64,000 nucleotides of DNA from Aequorivita sp. (GTDB lineage Bacteria > Bacteroidota > Bacteroidia > Flavobacteriales > Flavobacteriaceae), in the NCBI GenBank assembly GCA_024637015.1, contig JAGXGE010000037.1, positions 1 through 64,000 on the forward strand, written 5' to 3'. The translations under genes were made by a program, and so were the position numbers. Below the pieces are notes generated by a model that was given only the letters and a program-made list of their open reading frames with translations, had not been told where the DNA came from and made no database searches. The stretch's first letter is position 1. Every line of letters begins with the position of its first letter. Positions 34,531-43,932 of the stretch are shown here, piece after piece.

Positions 34531-35163
34531 ATGGACATTTTTTTATATGTTTTTGCAGCGCTATTTTCGGTGATAAACCCTTTGGGAACGGTGCCTGTAT
34601 TTGTAGGTTTAACTAGTGATGAAAGCCCACAGGAGCGCAACAAAACTTCACTTTTGACCACGATAAACGTGATTGTTATTTTAATCATTTCCTTCTTCGC
34701 TGGAACGTATTTATTGGCTTTCTTCGGAATAAGTTTGAATGCGCTTCGAATTGCGGGTGGGATGATCATTGTTACTTCTGGTTTTGCCTTGTTGACAGGA
34801 ACTTTTTCCAAACACAAAGGGATGAAGAACAAAAGGGTTCAAAAAGATTTGGACAAGCGGGAAAAATTTTCATTGACCCCACTTGCAATCCCAATGCTTG
34901 CAGGTCCGGGCTCTATTTCATTGTTAATTACCTTTAATCAAAAGTACCAGAATACTAATGATATTTTATGGACTGTATTAGCGGTATTAGCAGTGGGGTT
35001 GGCAACTTTTATCATTTTGAGAAGCTCGCACTACATCAGCAAATTTTTGGGTGCTTCTGGTATTAACGCTATTTCGCGCATTGTTGGGTTTATAGTAATT
35101 TCCATAGGTGTGGAATACATCAGTGCAGCTGTGATTTCTATTTTTAAAACAATAAATCTTTAA
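34531..35163 (+). CDS. MarC family integral membrane protein
   Basis: I use ATG 34531 (MDIFLYVFAALFSVINPLG), 210 residues, the usual MarC start; an earlier ATG at 34483 adds sixteen polar residues not expected in the family. Six hydrophobic helices are visible, with NPLGTVPVF in the first and LAIPMLAGPGSIS in the middle, both MarC hallmarks. Substrate is unknown, and the old link with antibiotic resistance in the family was not upheld. Confidence 0.88.
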   Translation: MDIFLYVFAALFSVINPLGTVPVFVGLTSDESPQERNKTSLLTTINVIVILIISFFAGTYLLAFFGISLNALRIAGGMIIVTSGFALLTGTFSKHKGMKNKRVQKDLDKREKFSLTPLAIPMLAGPGSISLLITFNQKYQNTNDILWTVLAVLAVGLATFIILRSSHYISKFLGASGINAISRIVGFIVISIGVEYISAAVISIFKTINL

Positions 35164-35166
35164 AAA

Positions 35167-35373
35167 TTAACGACGATTTTTAAGAAGTGCGCCAGCTATC
35201 AATGCCAAAACCCCAATGCCAATCATCCCTAAAGTTTGGTTAGTCAGGCCTTCTTTGGCGTTAACTTCCAAGGGGCCGATATCCAAAACTTGCTGGGGCA
35301 CGAAAGCATTGTAAAGCCCAAAAACAATTAGAACTACTCCCACAATTAGCAATACGATTTTTAAGATTTTCAT
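35167..35373 (-). CDS. Small two-helix membrane protein
   Basis: The 68-residue protein has two hydrophobic helices (IVLLIVGVVLIVFGLYNAF and GMIGIGVLALIAGALL) around a short polar loop and ends in NRR. It resembles the DUF3185-like small membrane proteins, whose function is not known. It is convergent with marC, 3 bases apart. Confidence 0.65.
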   Translation of the reverse strand: MKILKIVLLIVGVVLIVFGLYNAFVPQQVLDIGPLEVNAKEGLTNQTLGMIGIGVLALIAGALLKNRR

Positions 35374-35498
35374 GGATTTTGGATTTGCTTGGTTGAAGTT
35401 CTAAAGATACCGTTTTGAAAAATAATGGAAGCCATAACTTAACGGGTTTTTAACTACTGTATAATTATTATAAATTATCTTTAAACAAAACTATAAAA

Positions 35499-36932
35499 TT
35501 GAAAATTCTACTCACAGGTGCCAACGGATATATAGGAATGCGATTGCTTCCCCAGCTTTTAGAGAACGGACATGAAATAATCTGTGCGGTTCGTGATAGG
35601 AACCGGCTTCCGCTGGATCCAGAAACCACAAAAAAAATAACCGTATTTGAGGTTGATTTCGCAGAAGAAGTGAACACCGAATCTTTTCCGAAAGATATAG
35701 ATGCTGCGTATTATTTGATTCATTCCATGAGCGGTGCCGACAATAATTTTGATGAAATTGAAGCGCGTGCAGCAGAAAATTTCAATAAATATATGGCAGT
35801 AACTTCCGTGAAGCAGGTTATATATTTAAGCGGAATTGTAAATGAAGAACAACTTTCCAAACACTTGGCATCAAGAAAAAAAGTGGAAGATATTTTATTT
35901 AAGGGAAATTATCATTTAACAGCATTGCGCGCTGGTATTGTGGTGGGCAGCGGTAGTTCTTCTTTTGAAATTATCAGGGATTTATGTGAAAAACTGCCAG
36001 TAATGATCGCTCCAAAATGGTTAAAAACCAAGATTCAGCCCATAGCTATTAGAGACGTGATTGCATTTCTTTATGGTGTTTTGAACAATGAGAAATGTTT
36101 CGATCAATCATTTGATATTGGCGGTCCCGACGTTTTAACCTATAAAGAAATGCTGCTGAAATATTCTGAAATTCGCGGTTTAAAACTTTGGATTATTTCC
36201 GTGCCGATTATGTCGCCCCGCCTTTCTTCATATTGGCTTTATTTCGTAACCTCAACTTCCTATAAACTTGCCGTAAACCTTGTGGACAGCATGAAAATGG
36301 AAGTTGTTGCCAGAGACAATAAACTGCAGGAAATTTTAAACATTCAACCCATTTCTTATGAAGAAGCCATCAAATTGGCTTTTATTAAAATTGAGCAAAA
36401 CCTTGTTATTTCAAGCTGGAAAGATTCTTTGGCGGCAGGTAGAATTTCGAATTTGAAAGAATACATTCAAGTGCCAACATTCGGATGTTTAAAAGACAGA
36501 AAAGTGTTGAAAATTGACAATCCTGAAAAGGTTTTGGACAACATTTGGGCTATTGGCGGAAATCGAGGTTGGTATTACGGGAATTCACTTTGGAAAATTC
36601 GCGGTTTTATGGATAAAATTGTTGGCGGGGTTGGATTACGTCGTGGCAGGACACATCCCGATCAAATTTACACTGGGGACGTATTGGATTTTTGGCGCGT
36701 ACTTTACGCAGACAGGGAAAGTAAAAGGCTCTTGCTTTTTGCTGAAATGAAGTTGCCAGGCGAGGCCTGGCTTGAATTCTGTATTAACGATAAAAATGAA
36801 TTGATACAAACAGCCACGTTCCGACCAAAAGGATTATGGGGAAGATTATATTGGTATTTAATGCTTCCCTTCCACTACTTTATCTTTGGCGGAATGATTC
36901 GTAACATCACAAAAAAAGAAATTGTGACCTAA
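35499..36932 (+). CDS. NAD(P)-binding SDR-type protein with C-terminal DUF2867 domain
   Basis: The start codon is TTG at 35499, giving MKILLTGANGYIGMRLLPQLL, an extended-SDR Rossmann start (TGxxGxxG). There is no ATG that keeps this motif. Residues up to about 290 are the NmrA/atypical SDR part; residues about 330-477 (SWKDSLAAGRIS, GRTHPDQIYTGDVLDFWRVL, EMKLPGEAWLEF, GRLYWYLMLPFHYFIFGGM) match the DUF2867 domain usually fused to it. The fused pair is common in Bacteroidota; substrate unknown. Confidence 0.85.
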   Translation: MKILLTGANGYIGMRLLPQLLENGHEIICAVRDRNRLPLDPETTKKITVFEVDFAEEVNTESFPKDIDAAYYLIHSMSGADNNFDEIEARAAENFNKYMAVTSVKQVIYLSGIVNEEQLSKHLASRKKVEDILFKGNYHLTALRAGIVVGSGSSSFEIIRDLCEKLPVMIAPKWLKTKIQPIAIRDVIAFLYGVLNNEKCFDQSFDIGGPDVLTYKEMLLKYSEIRGLKLWIISVPIMSPRLSSYWLYFVTSTSYKLAVNLVDSMKMEVVARDNKLQEILNIQPISYEEAIKLAFIKIEQNLVISSWKDSLAAGRISNLKEYIQVPTFGCLKDRKVLKIDNPEKVLDNIWAIGGNRGWYYGNSLWKIRGFMDKIVGGVGLRRGRTHPDQIYTGDVLDFWRVLYADRESKRLLLFAEMKLPGEAWLEFCINDKNELIQTATFRPKGLWGRLYWYLMLPFHYFIFGGMIRNITKKEIVT

Positions 36933-36936
36933 ATAT

Positions 36937-37869
36937 TTAGGCCTTAGGAAGAAAAACCTCTGCCATCATACAGCGGGCGCTTCCGCCTCCACAGGTTTCA
37001 ATGGTTGTAAGATCGCTGCTAAGGATTTCGCAATGTTTCTCGATAGCTGCAATTTGTTCTTGGTTTAAGCTATTATGGGCCGCTTCGCTCATAACCAAAT
37101 ATTTCTTGTCCTTCCCTTGAACCTGGAGCATATTACCAGCAAAGTGGTGCATCTGAGCTTCGGTTATTTTGATGATTTCTTTTCTGTCCGCTTTTAAATG
37201 TTGAATTACATTTTTCTTTTCCTTGGCATCGTCAATAGTGTCTAGACAAATAACGCAGAATTCTTCCGCAAGACACATCATAACATTGGTGTGATAGATT
37301 GGCATCCGTTTACCATCTACGGTTTGGTTTGCGGTAAAAATTACTGGCAAGTATTCAAAATCTTCACAGAATTCAATGAGCAATTCTTCATCGGCACGAG
37401 GTGAAAGGGCACAGTATGACTTTTTGTGCACACGGTCCAGCAATAAGCTTCCAGTGGCTTCCAAAAAAAAGCCTTCATCTTCAGCTGGGGAGTAATCGTA
37501 TATATTGTTGATTATAAAACCTTCGTTTTCCAAACGTATCAAAATCTCCTCGCGCCTTTCGCGGCGACGATTTTCGGCAAACATTGGATATAGACCAATA
37601 TCGCCATTTTCGTGAAAACTGATCCAATTGTTCGGAAAAATAGAATCTGGTGTATCCATTCGCAAATCATCGTTTTCAACAATTACGTTTATGCCTACCC
37701 TACGCAATTTTTCAACAAAAGCATCAAATTCTGTCTGTGCCTTGGTGTTGATTTCTGCATTTTTAAGCGCTATGTCTTCCTGAAAATAATTGTTTACCGC
37801 CGTTTGTTCGTTCATGCGGAAAGCAACCGGGCGAATCATTAAGATTGTATCTGTGATTTGTTTTGCCAA
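36937..37869 (-). CDS. ctlX: Citrulline utilization hydrolase, CtlX type (guanidine-modifying superfamily)
   Basis: The 310-residue protein belongs to the arginine deiminase/amidinotransferase fold. Diagnostic features are IRPVAFRMNEQTAVNNYFQ at the start, DTPDSIFPNNWISFH, the GEN-type acidic residues in DEGFFLEATGS, and the catalytic cysteine C300 in GGGSARCMM. The start MAKQITDTILMIRP fits the family. Probably acts on citrulline or arginine. It is a lone gene, convergent with the SDR-DUF2867 gene. Confidence 0.85.
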   Translation of the reverse strand: MAKQITDTILMIRPVAFRMNEQTAVNNYFQEDIALKNAEINTKAQTEFDAFVEKLRRVGINVIVENDDLRMDTPDSIFPNNWISFHENGDIGLYPMFAENRRRERREEILIRLENEGFIINNIYDYSPAEDEGFFLEATGSLLLDRVHKKSYCALSPRADEELLIEFCEDFEYLPVIFTANQTVDGKRMPIYHTNVMMCLAEEFCVICLDTIDDAKEKKNVIQHLKADRKEIIKITEAQMHHFAGNMLQVQGKDKKYLVMSEAAHNSLNQEQIAAIEKHCEILSSDLTTIETCGGGSARCMMAEVFLPKA

Positions 37870-37964
37870 TTGAAAAAATTTTAGGCTGCAAATTTAAAGG
37901 AATTTCCTCTTGAAAAAATGCTTTTAAATAAGTAAATTGTATAATCAAAAAAAAACATTGACTT

Positions 37965-39533
37965 ATGGTGAAAATCAAATCAATATTATTTTTAATGCTA
38001 TTCCTGTTCTTTGAACTTTCTTTCGCACAAGAAGGAATATTGGATTTAGATTTTGGCGACCAAGGAACAACAAGATTTGCATATACGGATAAAGGTGCCA
38101 GGGCAAAGGACTTACTTCTTTTGGAGGACAATTCAATAATTTTAGGAGTAAATAGTGAATTTAGACAGAATGGGGCTACATATAATCGTGGGTTTTACAT
38201 TTATAAGTTAACACCCGATGGGGAAATTGATATATCATTTGGACAAGATGGTCAGTTATACTTCCCAAATAACAATAATAATTCTTCCTATTTTTTTTCT
38301 ATGTTATTACAAATTGATGGAAAAATATTGATTTGTGGTTCTATTGAAAGTGAGGCGAAATTAATAAGGATTGACCAAACTGGCACTTTTGACCCAACAT
38401 TTGGAAATGACGGAATTCAAACTATTTTGGGAGGCAGTAATATTGGCCAACAATCTACAGGCAAAATAATTGTCCAAAGTCAGTACTTTGATGGCTACAA
38501 CAATATGTATAGTTTTTCAAGGCGAAACACAGATGGATCATTGGATACAACATTCGGAAATAATGGCATCCAAATTACTGATGTTACCAATTATCGTTTT
38601 GATCTTTGTTTCGCAATTAAAATAGATTGGGAAGACAAAATACTGGCTGGAGGTCCTTCCTATAATAATGGGGATGACTACCATCCCGTTATAACTCGTT
38701 TCAACGAGAATGGAACCCTAGACACTTCATTTGGAAATAATGGCACTGTGATTACTACTTTCGGTCCTGGATCAAATTTGGGAGAGATAGATGATATCGC
38801 TGTTTTGGGTGATAAAATAATTCTCGGAGGAAACTACCAGTATTACGGCGGAACCGGAGGTTTTGGTGGAATTAAACCAGCAGTTGCAAAATTCAATAAT
38901 GACGGCACACTGGACCAAACCTTCGGCCAAGGAGGCAAAGTAGTTATGGATACTTATTTAGATGCTAATGATCGTCTTAGAAGTATTGCTATTCAACGGG
39001 ACGGAAAAATAATATTGGGTGGCGGAGCTTCTTCACCTTTTCCGATTGTGCATTCGTTTTTTTTTATACATAAGTTGAATATTGACGGAAGCATCTATTC
39101 AGATTTTGGAGATAGTGGAACTTTTGTAACCGACTTTGGCGGTTCAGAGACAAATTATGTTACCGATTTGGTATTGCAACCAGACAATAAAGTTTTAGCT
39201 TTTGGCGTCACCCAAGACGCGAACAATGAATTTAGAAATGCAATTATTTGCCGTTTGGACAATGAATATTTAGGCCTTAATGATTTATCCTCGGGGAGCA
39301 ATATTCAAGTTTATCCCAATCCAACAAATGGTTATTTCAAAATAAAAAGTAAAGTTGCTATCCAAAAGTCAGAAATTTATAACGTCTTGGGACAACTTAT
39401 GGAACTTGAAATATATAGTGATAATCCTTTTATAATTGATTATGATCTAAATAAATTCGGAACAGGAGTTTACACTATTTTGATTTCAACAACAGATAAC
39501 AGATATTTTCTAAAAAAGATAATAAAGCACTAG
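37965..39533 (+). CDS. Secreted delta-60-repeat protein with T9SS sorting tail
   Basis: The 522-residue protein has a signal peptide (to SFAQ, about 21), then about seven delta-60 repeats of the form LDxxFGxxGxxxT...DGKIxxxG spread over residues 25-430 and a type IX secretion tail (VYPNPTNGYFKIKSK...GVYTILISTTDNRYFLKKIIKH). The repeats should fold as a beta-propeller-like surface domain. Single gene; ligand unknown. Confidence 0.88.
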   Translation: MVKIKSILFLMLFLFFELSFAQEGILDLDFGDQGTTRFAYTDKGARAKDLLLLEDNSIILGVNSEFRQNGATYNRGFYIYKLTPDGEIDISFGQDGQLYFPNNNNNSSYFFSMLLQIDGKILICGSIESEAKLIRIDQTGTFDPTFGNDGIQTILGGSNIGQQSTGKIIVQSQYFDGYNNMYSFSRRNTDGSLDTTFGNNGIQITDVTNYRFDLCFAIKIDWEDKILAGGPSYNNGDDYHPVITRFNENGTLDTSFGNNGTVITTFGPGSNLGEIDDIAVLGDKIILGGNYQYYGGTGGFGGIKPAVAKFNNDGTLDQTFGQGGKVVMDTYLDANDRLRSIAIQRDGKIILGGGASSPFPIVHSFFFIHKLNIDGSIYSDFGDSGTFVTDFGGSETNYVTDLVLQPDNKVLAFGVTQDANNEFRNAIICRLDNEYLGLNDLSSGSNIQVYPNPTNGYFKIKSKVAIQKSEIYNVLGQLMELEIYSDNPFIIDYDLNKFGTGVYTILISTTDNRYFLKKIIKH

Positions 39534-39702
39534 TCTTTCTAATTTTTCAACTACTAACTAAAATTGAATTTACTATGTTATTAAAAAATAATGGTCCCGA
39601 ATGAATGAATAATTTTCACAATGTAAGTTTATGAAAAGTTTAAGGACTACAACCGTACTAATTGTTAACCTATAACGTTCTCAAATAATACTTAACTACC
39701 CA

Positions 39703-40140
39703 ATGAAAAAAGTAATTTTATTATTTGCTGTTATAGTATTCTCAATAACACTTTCAGCACAAGAATGGCAGACCGATTTTGAAACCGCAGAAAAATTAGC
39801 TTCAGAGGAAAACCGACCAATTATACTCGTTTTTCAGGGAAGCGATTGGTGCGCACCTTGTATAAAATTGGATCGGGAAATATGGCGTTCAGACGAATTT
39901 AAATCTTACTCTAAAGATCATTTCGTAATGCTTCAGGCAGATTTTCCACGTAGAAAGGCAAACGCACTCAGTGATGAGCAACAAGAAAAAAACAATCAAC
40001 TTGCTGAAAAATATAACAAACAAGGCTATTTTCCTTTTGTAGTAGTTCTTGATAAAGAAGGTAATGTTTTGGGGGAAGCAGGTTATGAAAAAACCACACC
40101 TACGGCATACATTGATAAACTTGAATCTTTTGTAAAATAG
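39703..40140 (+). CDS. Exported thioredoxin-fold protein
   Basis: The 145-residue protein has a signal peptide (to LSAQ, about 20) and a thioredoxin-like domain with the active site WCAPC in GSDWCAPCIKLD, and FPFVVVLDKEGNVLG further on. It is probably a periplasmic thiol-disulfide protein. It begins a four-gene cluster with ApbE, DUF4266 and DUF3570, only one base before the ApbE start, so translation is probably coupled. Confidence 0.85.
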   Translation: MKKVILLFAVIVFSITLSAQEWQTDFETAEKLASEENRPIILVFQGSDWCAPCIKLDREIWRSDEFKSYSKDHFVMLQADFPRRKANALSDEQQEKNNQLAEKYNKQGYFPFVVVLDKEGNVLGEAGYEKTTPTAYIDKLESFVK

Positions 40141-40141
40141 T

Positions 40142-41131
40142 TTGAAAAGAGCAGCCCTAATATGCATCGCACTTCTTTGTGCGAATACCATTTTTGCACA
40201 GGAAATCTTTAAACGCACCCTAAAATTAATGGGCAGCCGTTTTGAAATTACTGTAGTTGCAACTGATTCAACCGAAGCCAACAATTATATTGATTTGGCG
40301 GTTAGTGAAATAACTCGCATTGAAAAACTCATTTCCTCTTGGGATCCAGCTTCGCAAACTTCAGAAATAAATAGAAATGCAGGCATTAAACCCGTAAAGG
40401 TTGATGAGGAACTTTACAATTTAATTAGACGTTCTATTGAGATTTCGAAATTGACTGAAGGTGCTTTCGACATCAGTTATGCATCAATGGATAAAATATG
40501 GAAGTTTGACGGCAGTATGACCGAGATGCCTTCCAAAGAAGCCATAAGTCAATCCGTTTCAAAAGTGGGCTATCAAAATATTATTCTCGATCCTGAAAAC
40601 CTTACCGTTTTTTTGAAATTGGAAGGAATGAAAATAGGTTTTGGTGGCATTGGCAAAGGGTATGCGGCTGACATCGCTAAAAAACTATTGATGCAAAAAG
40701 GTGTTAGTGCAGGTATCATAAACGCTTCTGGTGATATGAATACTTGGGGAAAGCAACCTGACGGAGAGTTTTGGAAAGTGGCCATCACTAACCCGATGGA
40801 CAAAAATAAAGCATTTGCATTACTACCGTTAAAAGATAATGCCGTAGTTACCTCCGGTAATTATGAAAAATACGTTACTTTTAATGGTGTGCGTTACACG
40901 CATATAATTGACCCACTTTCGGGCTATCCTGCCACAGGGATTATCAGCGCCACAGTATTTGCTCCAAAAGCCGAAATTGCCGATGCATTGGCAACTTCCA
41001 TTTTTGTTATGGGAAAAGATGTTGGGATTGATTTTGTAAATCAATTGCCAAAAATAGAATGCATTGTTATTGATGAAAAAGGTGAGATTTTTACTTCAAA
41101 AAATATTGAGATTGAAACTTTAAAAAACTAG
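40142..41131 (+). CDS. apbE: FAD:protein FMN transferase
   Basis: The 329-residue protein starts at a TTG just after the thioredoxin stop, giving the signal peptide KRAALICIALLCANTIFAQ. ApbE motifs are FGGIGKGYAADIA, INASGDMNTWG, and YTHIIDPLSGYPATG. ApbE enzymes attach FMN to Thr/Ser of exported redox proteins. No obvious flavinylation target lies in this cluster, although DUF4266 and DUF3570 proteins are regular neighbours of ApbE. Confidence 0.92.
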   Translation: MKRAALICIALLCANTIFAQEIFKRTLKLMGSRFEITVVATDSTEANNYIDLAVSEITRIEKLISSWDPASQTSEINRNAGIKPVKVDEELYNLIRRSIEISKLTEGAFDISYASMDKIWKFDGSMTEMPSKEAISQSVSKVGYQNIILDPENLTVFLKLEGMKIGFGGIGKGYAADIAKKLLMQKGVSAGIINASGDMNTWGKQPDGEFWKVAITNPMDKNKAFALLPLKDNAVVTSGNYEKYVTFNGVRYTHIIDPLSGYPATGIISATVFAPKAEIADALATSIFVMGKDVGIDFVNQLPKIECIVIDEKGEIFTSKNIEIETLKN

Positions 41132-41148
41132 ACACCATTATAAATATT

Positions 41149-41364
41149 ATGAAAAAGTCACTATTGGTTTTATCGCTTATAGCCTTAGGAAGCTTAAATT
41201 CCTGTACTGTTGTAAAGGAATATGAAAAAATAAATATTAACGACCCCGATATGGTTTTAGGAGACAAACCCGTTAATAGATTTGAAACTAATGCACAAGC
41301 TTATCGTGAAGCAGCGGTGGGTGCTAACGGAGGTAAAACAGGTGGCGGTTGCGGTTGTAACTAA
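41149..41364 (+). CDS. DUF4266 small lipoprotein with Cys-Gly-Cys tail
   Basis: The 71-residue precursor has a lipobox (LNSC, Cys about 19), a conserved middle (INDPDMVLGDKPVNRFETNAQAYREAAVGANGG) and a C-terminus GGGCGCN. After processing it has about 53 residues. The two terminal cysteines could bind a metal or form a cross-link. It lies between apbE and the DUF3570 gene; function not established. Confidence 0.88.
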   Translation: MKKSLLVLSLIALGSLNSCTVVKEYEKININDPDMVLGDKPVNRFETNAQAYREAAVGANGGKTGGGCGCN

Positions 41365-41374
41365 TTAAGATATA

Positions 41375-42610
41375 ATGAAGAAGATATTTGGTTTATTTAT
41401 CATTCTGTTTTCAGCAACAGTATTTGCACAAGACTCTACTTCCACATACAAAAAACGAGTACTTGAAGCTCCCGAAGTAGATTTTCTAGCAAGCTATTAC
41501 AGCCAAGATGGCGATAATGCTGCTGTGAGTGGCGGTATAGGCTCAGAAAAACTTACAGATTTTACCCCAACAATAGTAGTTGCAATTCCTTTAAATGACG
41601 ATGATGTTTTAACTATTGATGCGGGCGTTTCTGCCTACACCTCTGCTTCTTCAAGTAATATCGATCCTTTTGACAGTAATAGCCCTGCTGATCCTTTTGT
41701 AGCATCTTCGGGTGCGTCTGCAAGTGATCTTTGGGCGGGTGGGAATATAAACTATTCGCACAGTAGTGATGATAGAAATGATATAGTGAGCGCTAAAGTT
41801 TCCGTTTCATCAGAATTCGATTATTTTTCTTTCGGTTTTGGAGGAAGCTATACAAAACTTTTTAATGAAAAAAACACAGAACTAAGTGTACACGCAAACG
41901 TTTACTTAGATACATGGAAATTATTATACCCAATTGAACTGCGCCAGTCCTCTAATTTTAATGGATTGGATAAGAAAAACAGGAACTCTTATTCTGTAGG
42001 TTTTGGATTTTCACAAATACTTTCAAAAAAACTTCAAGGAGCGCTTTCTTTAGATTTAGTGCAACAGCAAGGTTTGCTCTCAACCCCTTTTCAAAGAGTT
42101 TATTTTAGTGACCTTCCAGATCGTTTTAGTGAAAACTTCCAGCTAGCAGATGATATTGAAAGATTGCCAGACACGCGTTTCAAAACCGCAATTGGGGGAA
42201 GGCTTAATTATTTTATTAATGAAATGTTTGTAGTGAGAACCTATTATCGCTATTACTTTGATGATTGGGGTATAAAATCGCACACAGCTAGTGTTGAAGT
42301 TCCCATAAAAATTACTGATAAATTCACGCTGTATCCAAGTTATCGTTATTACAACCAAACCGCGGCAGACTATTTTTATCCCTACAACGTAGCGCTATCT
42401 ACCGATGAATTTTATACTTCAGATTATGATTTATCTGAATTTTCCGCAAACCAATACGGCTTTGGAATAGGTTATACCGATGTTTTCACAAAGTTTAGGG
42501 TATTGAAGTTTGGCCTGAAAAGTGTAGATTTAAAATATGATTATTATAAACGGGACACCGGTCTGAATTACAGCCTTATTTCGGCAGGATTTAAGTTTAT
42601 TGGAAATTAA
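41375..42610 (+). CDS. DUF3570 outer-membrane beta-barrel protein
   Basis: The 411-residue protein has a signal peptide (to VFAQ, about 19) and long amphipathic beta-strands, ending SLISAGFKFIGN, a typical barrel terminus. RVLEAPEVDFLASYYSQDGDNAAVSGGIGSEKLTDF is the family's start motif and KSHTASVEVPIKITDKFTLYPSYRYYNQTAADYF its later motif. It starts 11 bases after DUF4266. Likely an outer-membrane partner for the small lipoprotein. Confidence 0.88.
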   Translation: MKKIFGLFIILFSATVFAQDSTSTYKKRVLEAPEVDFLASYYSQDGDNAAVSGGIGSEKLTDFTPTIVVAIPLNDDDVLTIDAGVSAYTSASSSNIDPFDSNSPADPFVASSGASASDLWAGGNINYSHSSDDRNDIVSAKVSVSSEFDYFSFGFGGSYTKLFNEKNTELSVHANVYLDTWKLLYPIELRQSSNFNGLDKKNRNSYSVGFGFSQILSKKLQGALSLDLVQQQGLLSTPFQRVYFSDLPDRFSENFQLADDIERLPDTRFKTAIGGRLNYFINEMFVVRTYYRYYFDDWGIKSHTASVEVPIKITDKFTLYPSYRYYNQTAADYFYPYNVALSTDEFYTSDYDLSEFSANQYGFGIGYTDVFTKFRVLKFGLKSVDLKYDYYKRDTGLNYSLISAGFKFIGN

Positions 42611-42611
42611 T

Positions 42612-43019
42612 TTAGGCGCTTAAAACATCTCCATTGTTTTGGGGATAATCTCCAAATTCAAAGAGCATTTTTTTATAAAAACTGTGTTGAAGCTTTCCTT
42701 CTTCAACACATCCTGTAAGTGTTTCTTCTAAATTTGAATACGATAAATTGTCTGCTACCGCTTCATTTAAATCAAAAAGCCTAACGGGGTCTGTGGTCAA
42801 AGGTTTAGAATTCCAAATGGAAATAAACTTTTCATCGTAATCAATATTAATATCGACCGCGTTAAAAAAAAATTTAAAAAACATTTTATGAAAAGTGCGA
42901 AATTCTCTGGTAGGATACCTGTCAAATTTGCAACTAATAGTTATAAGATTTCTTATTTGATTTTGTACTATCTCTCCTCTATTTTCCATATCTCCCATTT
43001 TTACATATGGAAGATACAT
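42612..43019 (-). CDS. Hypothetical protein, 135 residues
   Basis: No signal peptide or membrane segment is visible. The protein is rich in aromatic and acidic residues (FHKMFFKFFFNAVDINIDYDEKF). A later ATG at residue 8 (KMGDMENRG region) gives a shorter form. It is convergent with the DUF3570 gene, with stops one base apart. I do not recognise a family. Confidence 0.5.
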   Translation of the reverse strand: MYLPYVKMGDMENRGEIVQNQIRNLITISCKFDRYPTREFRTFHKMFFKFFFNAVDINIDYDEKFISIWNSKPLTTDPVRLFDLNEAVADNLSYSNLEETLTGCVEEGKLQHSFYKKMLFEFGDYPQNNGDVLSA

Positions 43020-43109
43020 GGTGTTTTAATGAAAAGCTTTTTTAAAACAGTAATTTAGCGCCAGTTTAACTTCTAGGATTTCAATTCGTTAAAAAATTAA
43101 GAAGAAAAT

Positions 43110-43508
43110 TTAGTCTTTATTTTGAAATCCTTCACTTTCCCAAAGTAGATAACCGCCTTGCATATCATAAATTTCCTTGAAACCAAGATCTTTTAAAATC
43201 AAGGCTGCTTTGGCGCTTCTTTTTCCACTCCGGCAATAAACATACACGGGGTTTTCCAAATTCAATTTTTCAGCCTCAGTACTAAAATCTGCTTCCATAA
43301 CATCCATATTCAAAGCATCTTGAAGATGTCCTTCTTCAAACTCTGCATCTGTACGGACATCTACCAGTTGAATATCCTTTTTTGTTATGATTGAATCGTG
43401 AAATTCCTGAGGTGTTAAAACTTTTATTTCTTGTGCAGTACTGTTGTCTTTACAGGCTGTAAAAAAAAGTAATGCGGTAAGTCCAAAAAGAAATACTGTT
43501 TTTTTCAT
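43110..43508 (-). CDS. Rhodanese-domain lipoprotein
   Basis: I use ATG 43508 (MKKTVFLFGLTALLFFTAC), which gives a lipobox with Cys about 19 and 132 residues; the longer frame from 43544 would overlap the next gene by 25 bases. The rhodanese domain (about 30-130) has the CRSGKRS active-site loop with the catalytic cysteine, VDVRTDAEFEEGHL at the start. It transfers sulfane sulfur or acts in thiol redox outside the cytoplasm. The second rhodanese lies 11 bases upstream. Confidence 0.88.
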   Translation of the reverse strand: MKKTVFLFGLTALLFFTACKDNSTAQEIKVLTPQEFHDSIITKKDIQLVDVRTDAEFEEGHLQDALNMDVMEADFSTEAEKLNLENPVYVYCRSGKRSAKAALILKDLGFKEIYDMQGGYLLWESEGFQNKD

Positions 43509-43519
43509 AATCAAATTTT

Positions 43520-43831
43520 TTAATTGTTTAATTGTCCTTTCCACTCCATAATTCCGCCTTTTAAATTATAGGCGTTTTTTACTCCAACGGAATTAAGCAA
43601 CATACAGGCCTGCCCACTTCTAGCACCGGAACGGCAATAGAGATAATAGTTTTTTTCGGGATTTAATTCTTTGGCACGTTTTAGGAATTCCGCCCCATTA
43701 AAAATATCCATCTGCAATGCCCCCGGAATGTATCCTGCCTCAAATTCAGCATCTGTACGAACATCTATTATTACTGCCTTATCATCGTTTTCAAGTTGTT
43801 CACTCCACTGTTGTTGAGTCAAATCTGCCAT
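43520..43831 (-). CDS. Cytoplasmic rhodanese
   Basis: The 103-residue single-domain protein has IIDVRTDAEFEAGYIPGALQMDIF and the active-site loop CRSGARSGQA. No signal peptide, so it is probably cytoplasmic. The pair of rhodaneses (one cytoplasmic, one lipoprotein) is followed by redox proteins, which suggests a thiosulfate/polysulfide or thiol-handling unit. Confidence 0.9.
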   Translation of the reverse strand: MADLTQQQWSEQLENDDKAVIIDVRTDAEFEAGYIPGALQMDIFNGAEFLKRAKELNPEKNYYLYCRSGARSGQACMLLNSVGVKNAYNLKGGIMEWKGQLNN

Positions 43832-43932
43832 AGTTTAATTTTTTTTTTGTAAAAATAGTAAATGCATTACGTATAAAAATAAAAAACCGAAAACAAAAGG
43901 TTCCCGGCTTTGAAGTTTTATTCTTATGTCAT

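Noticed and set aside
37676-37703. GTAGGGTA-N14-TGTTGA on the minus strand, a full match to the candidate ECF promoter
   Set aside because: It lies inside ctlX in its coding direction and the bases are explained by codons (RRVGINVIVEN). Taken as a chance match; it also warns that the motif alone is not sufficient evidence.
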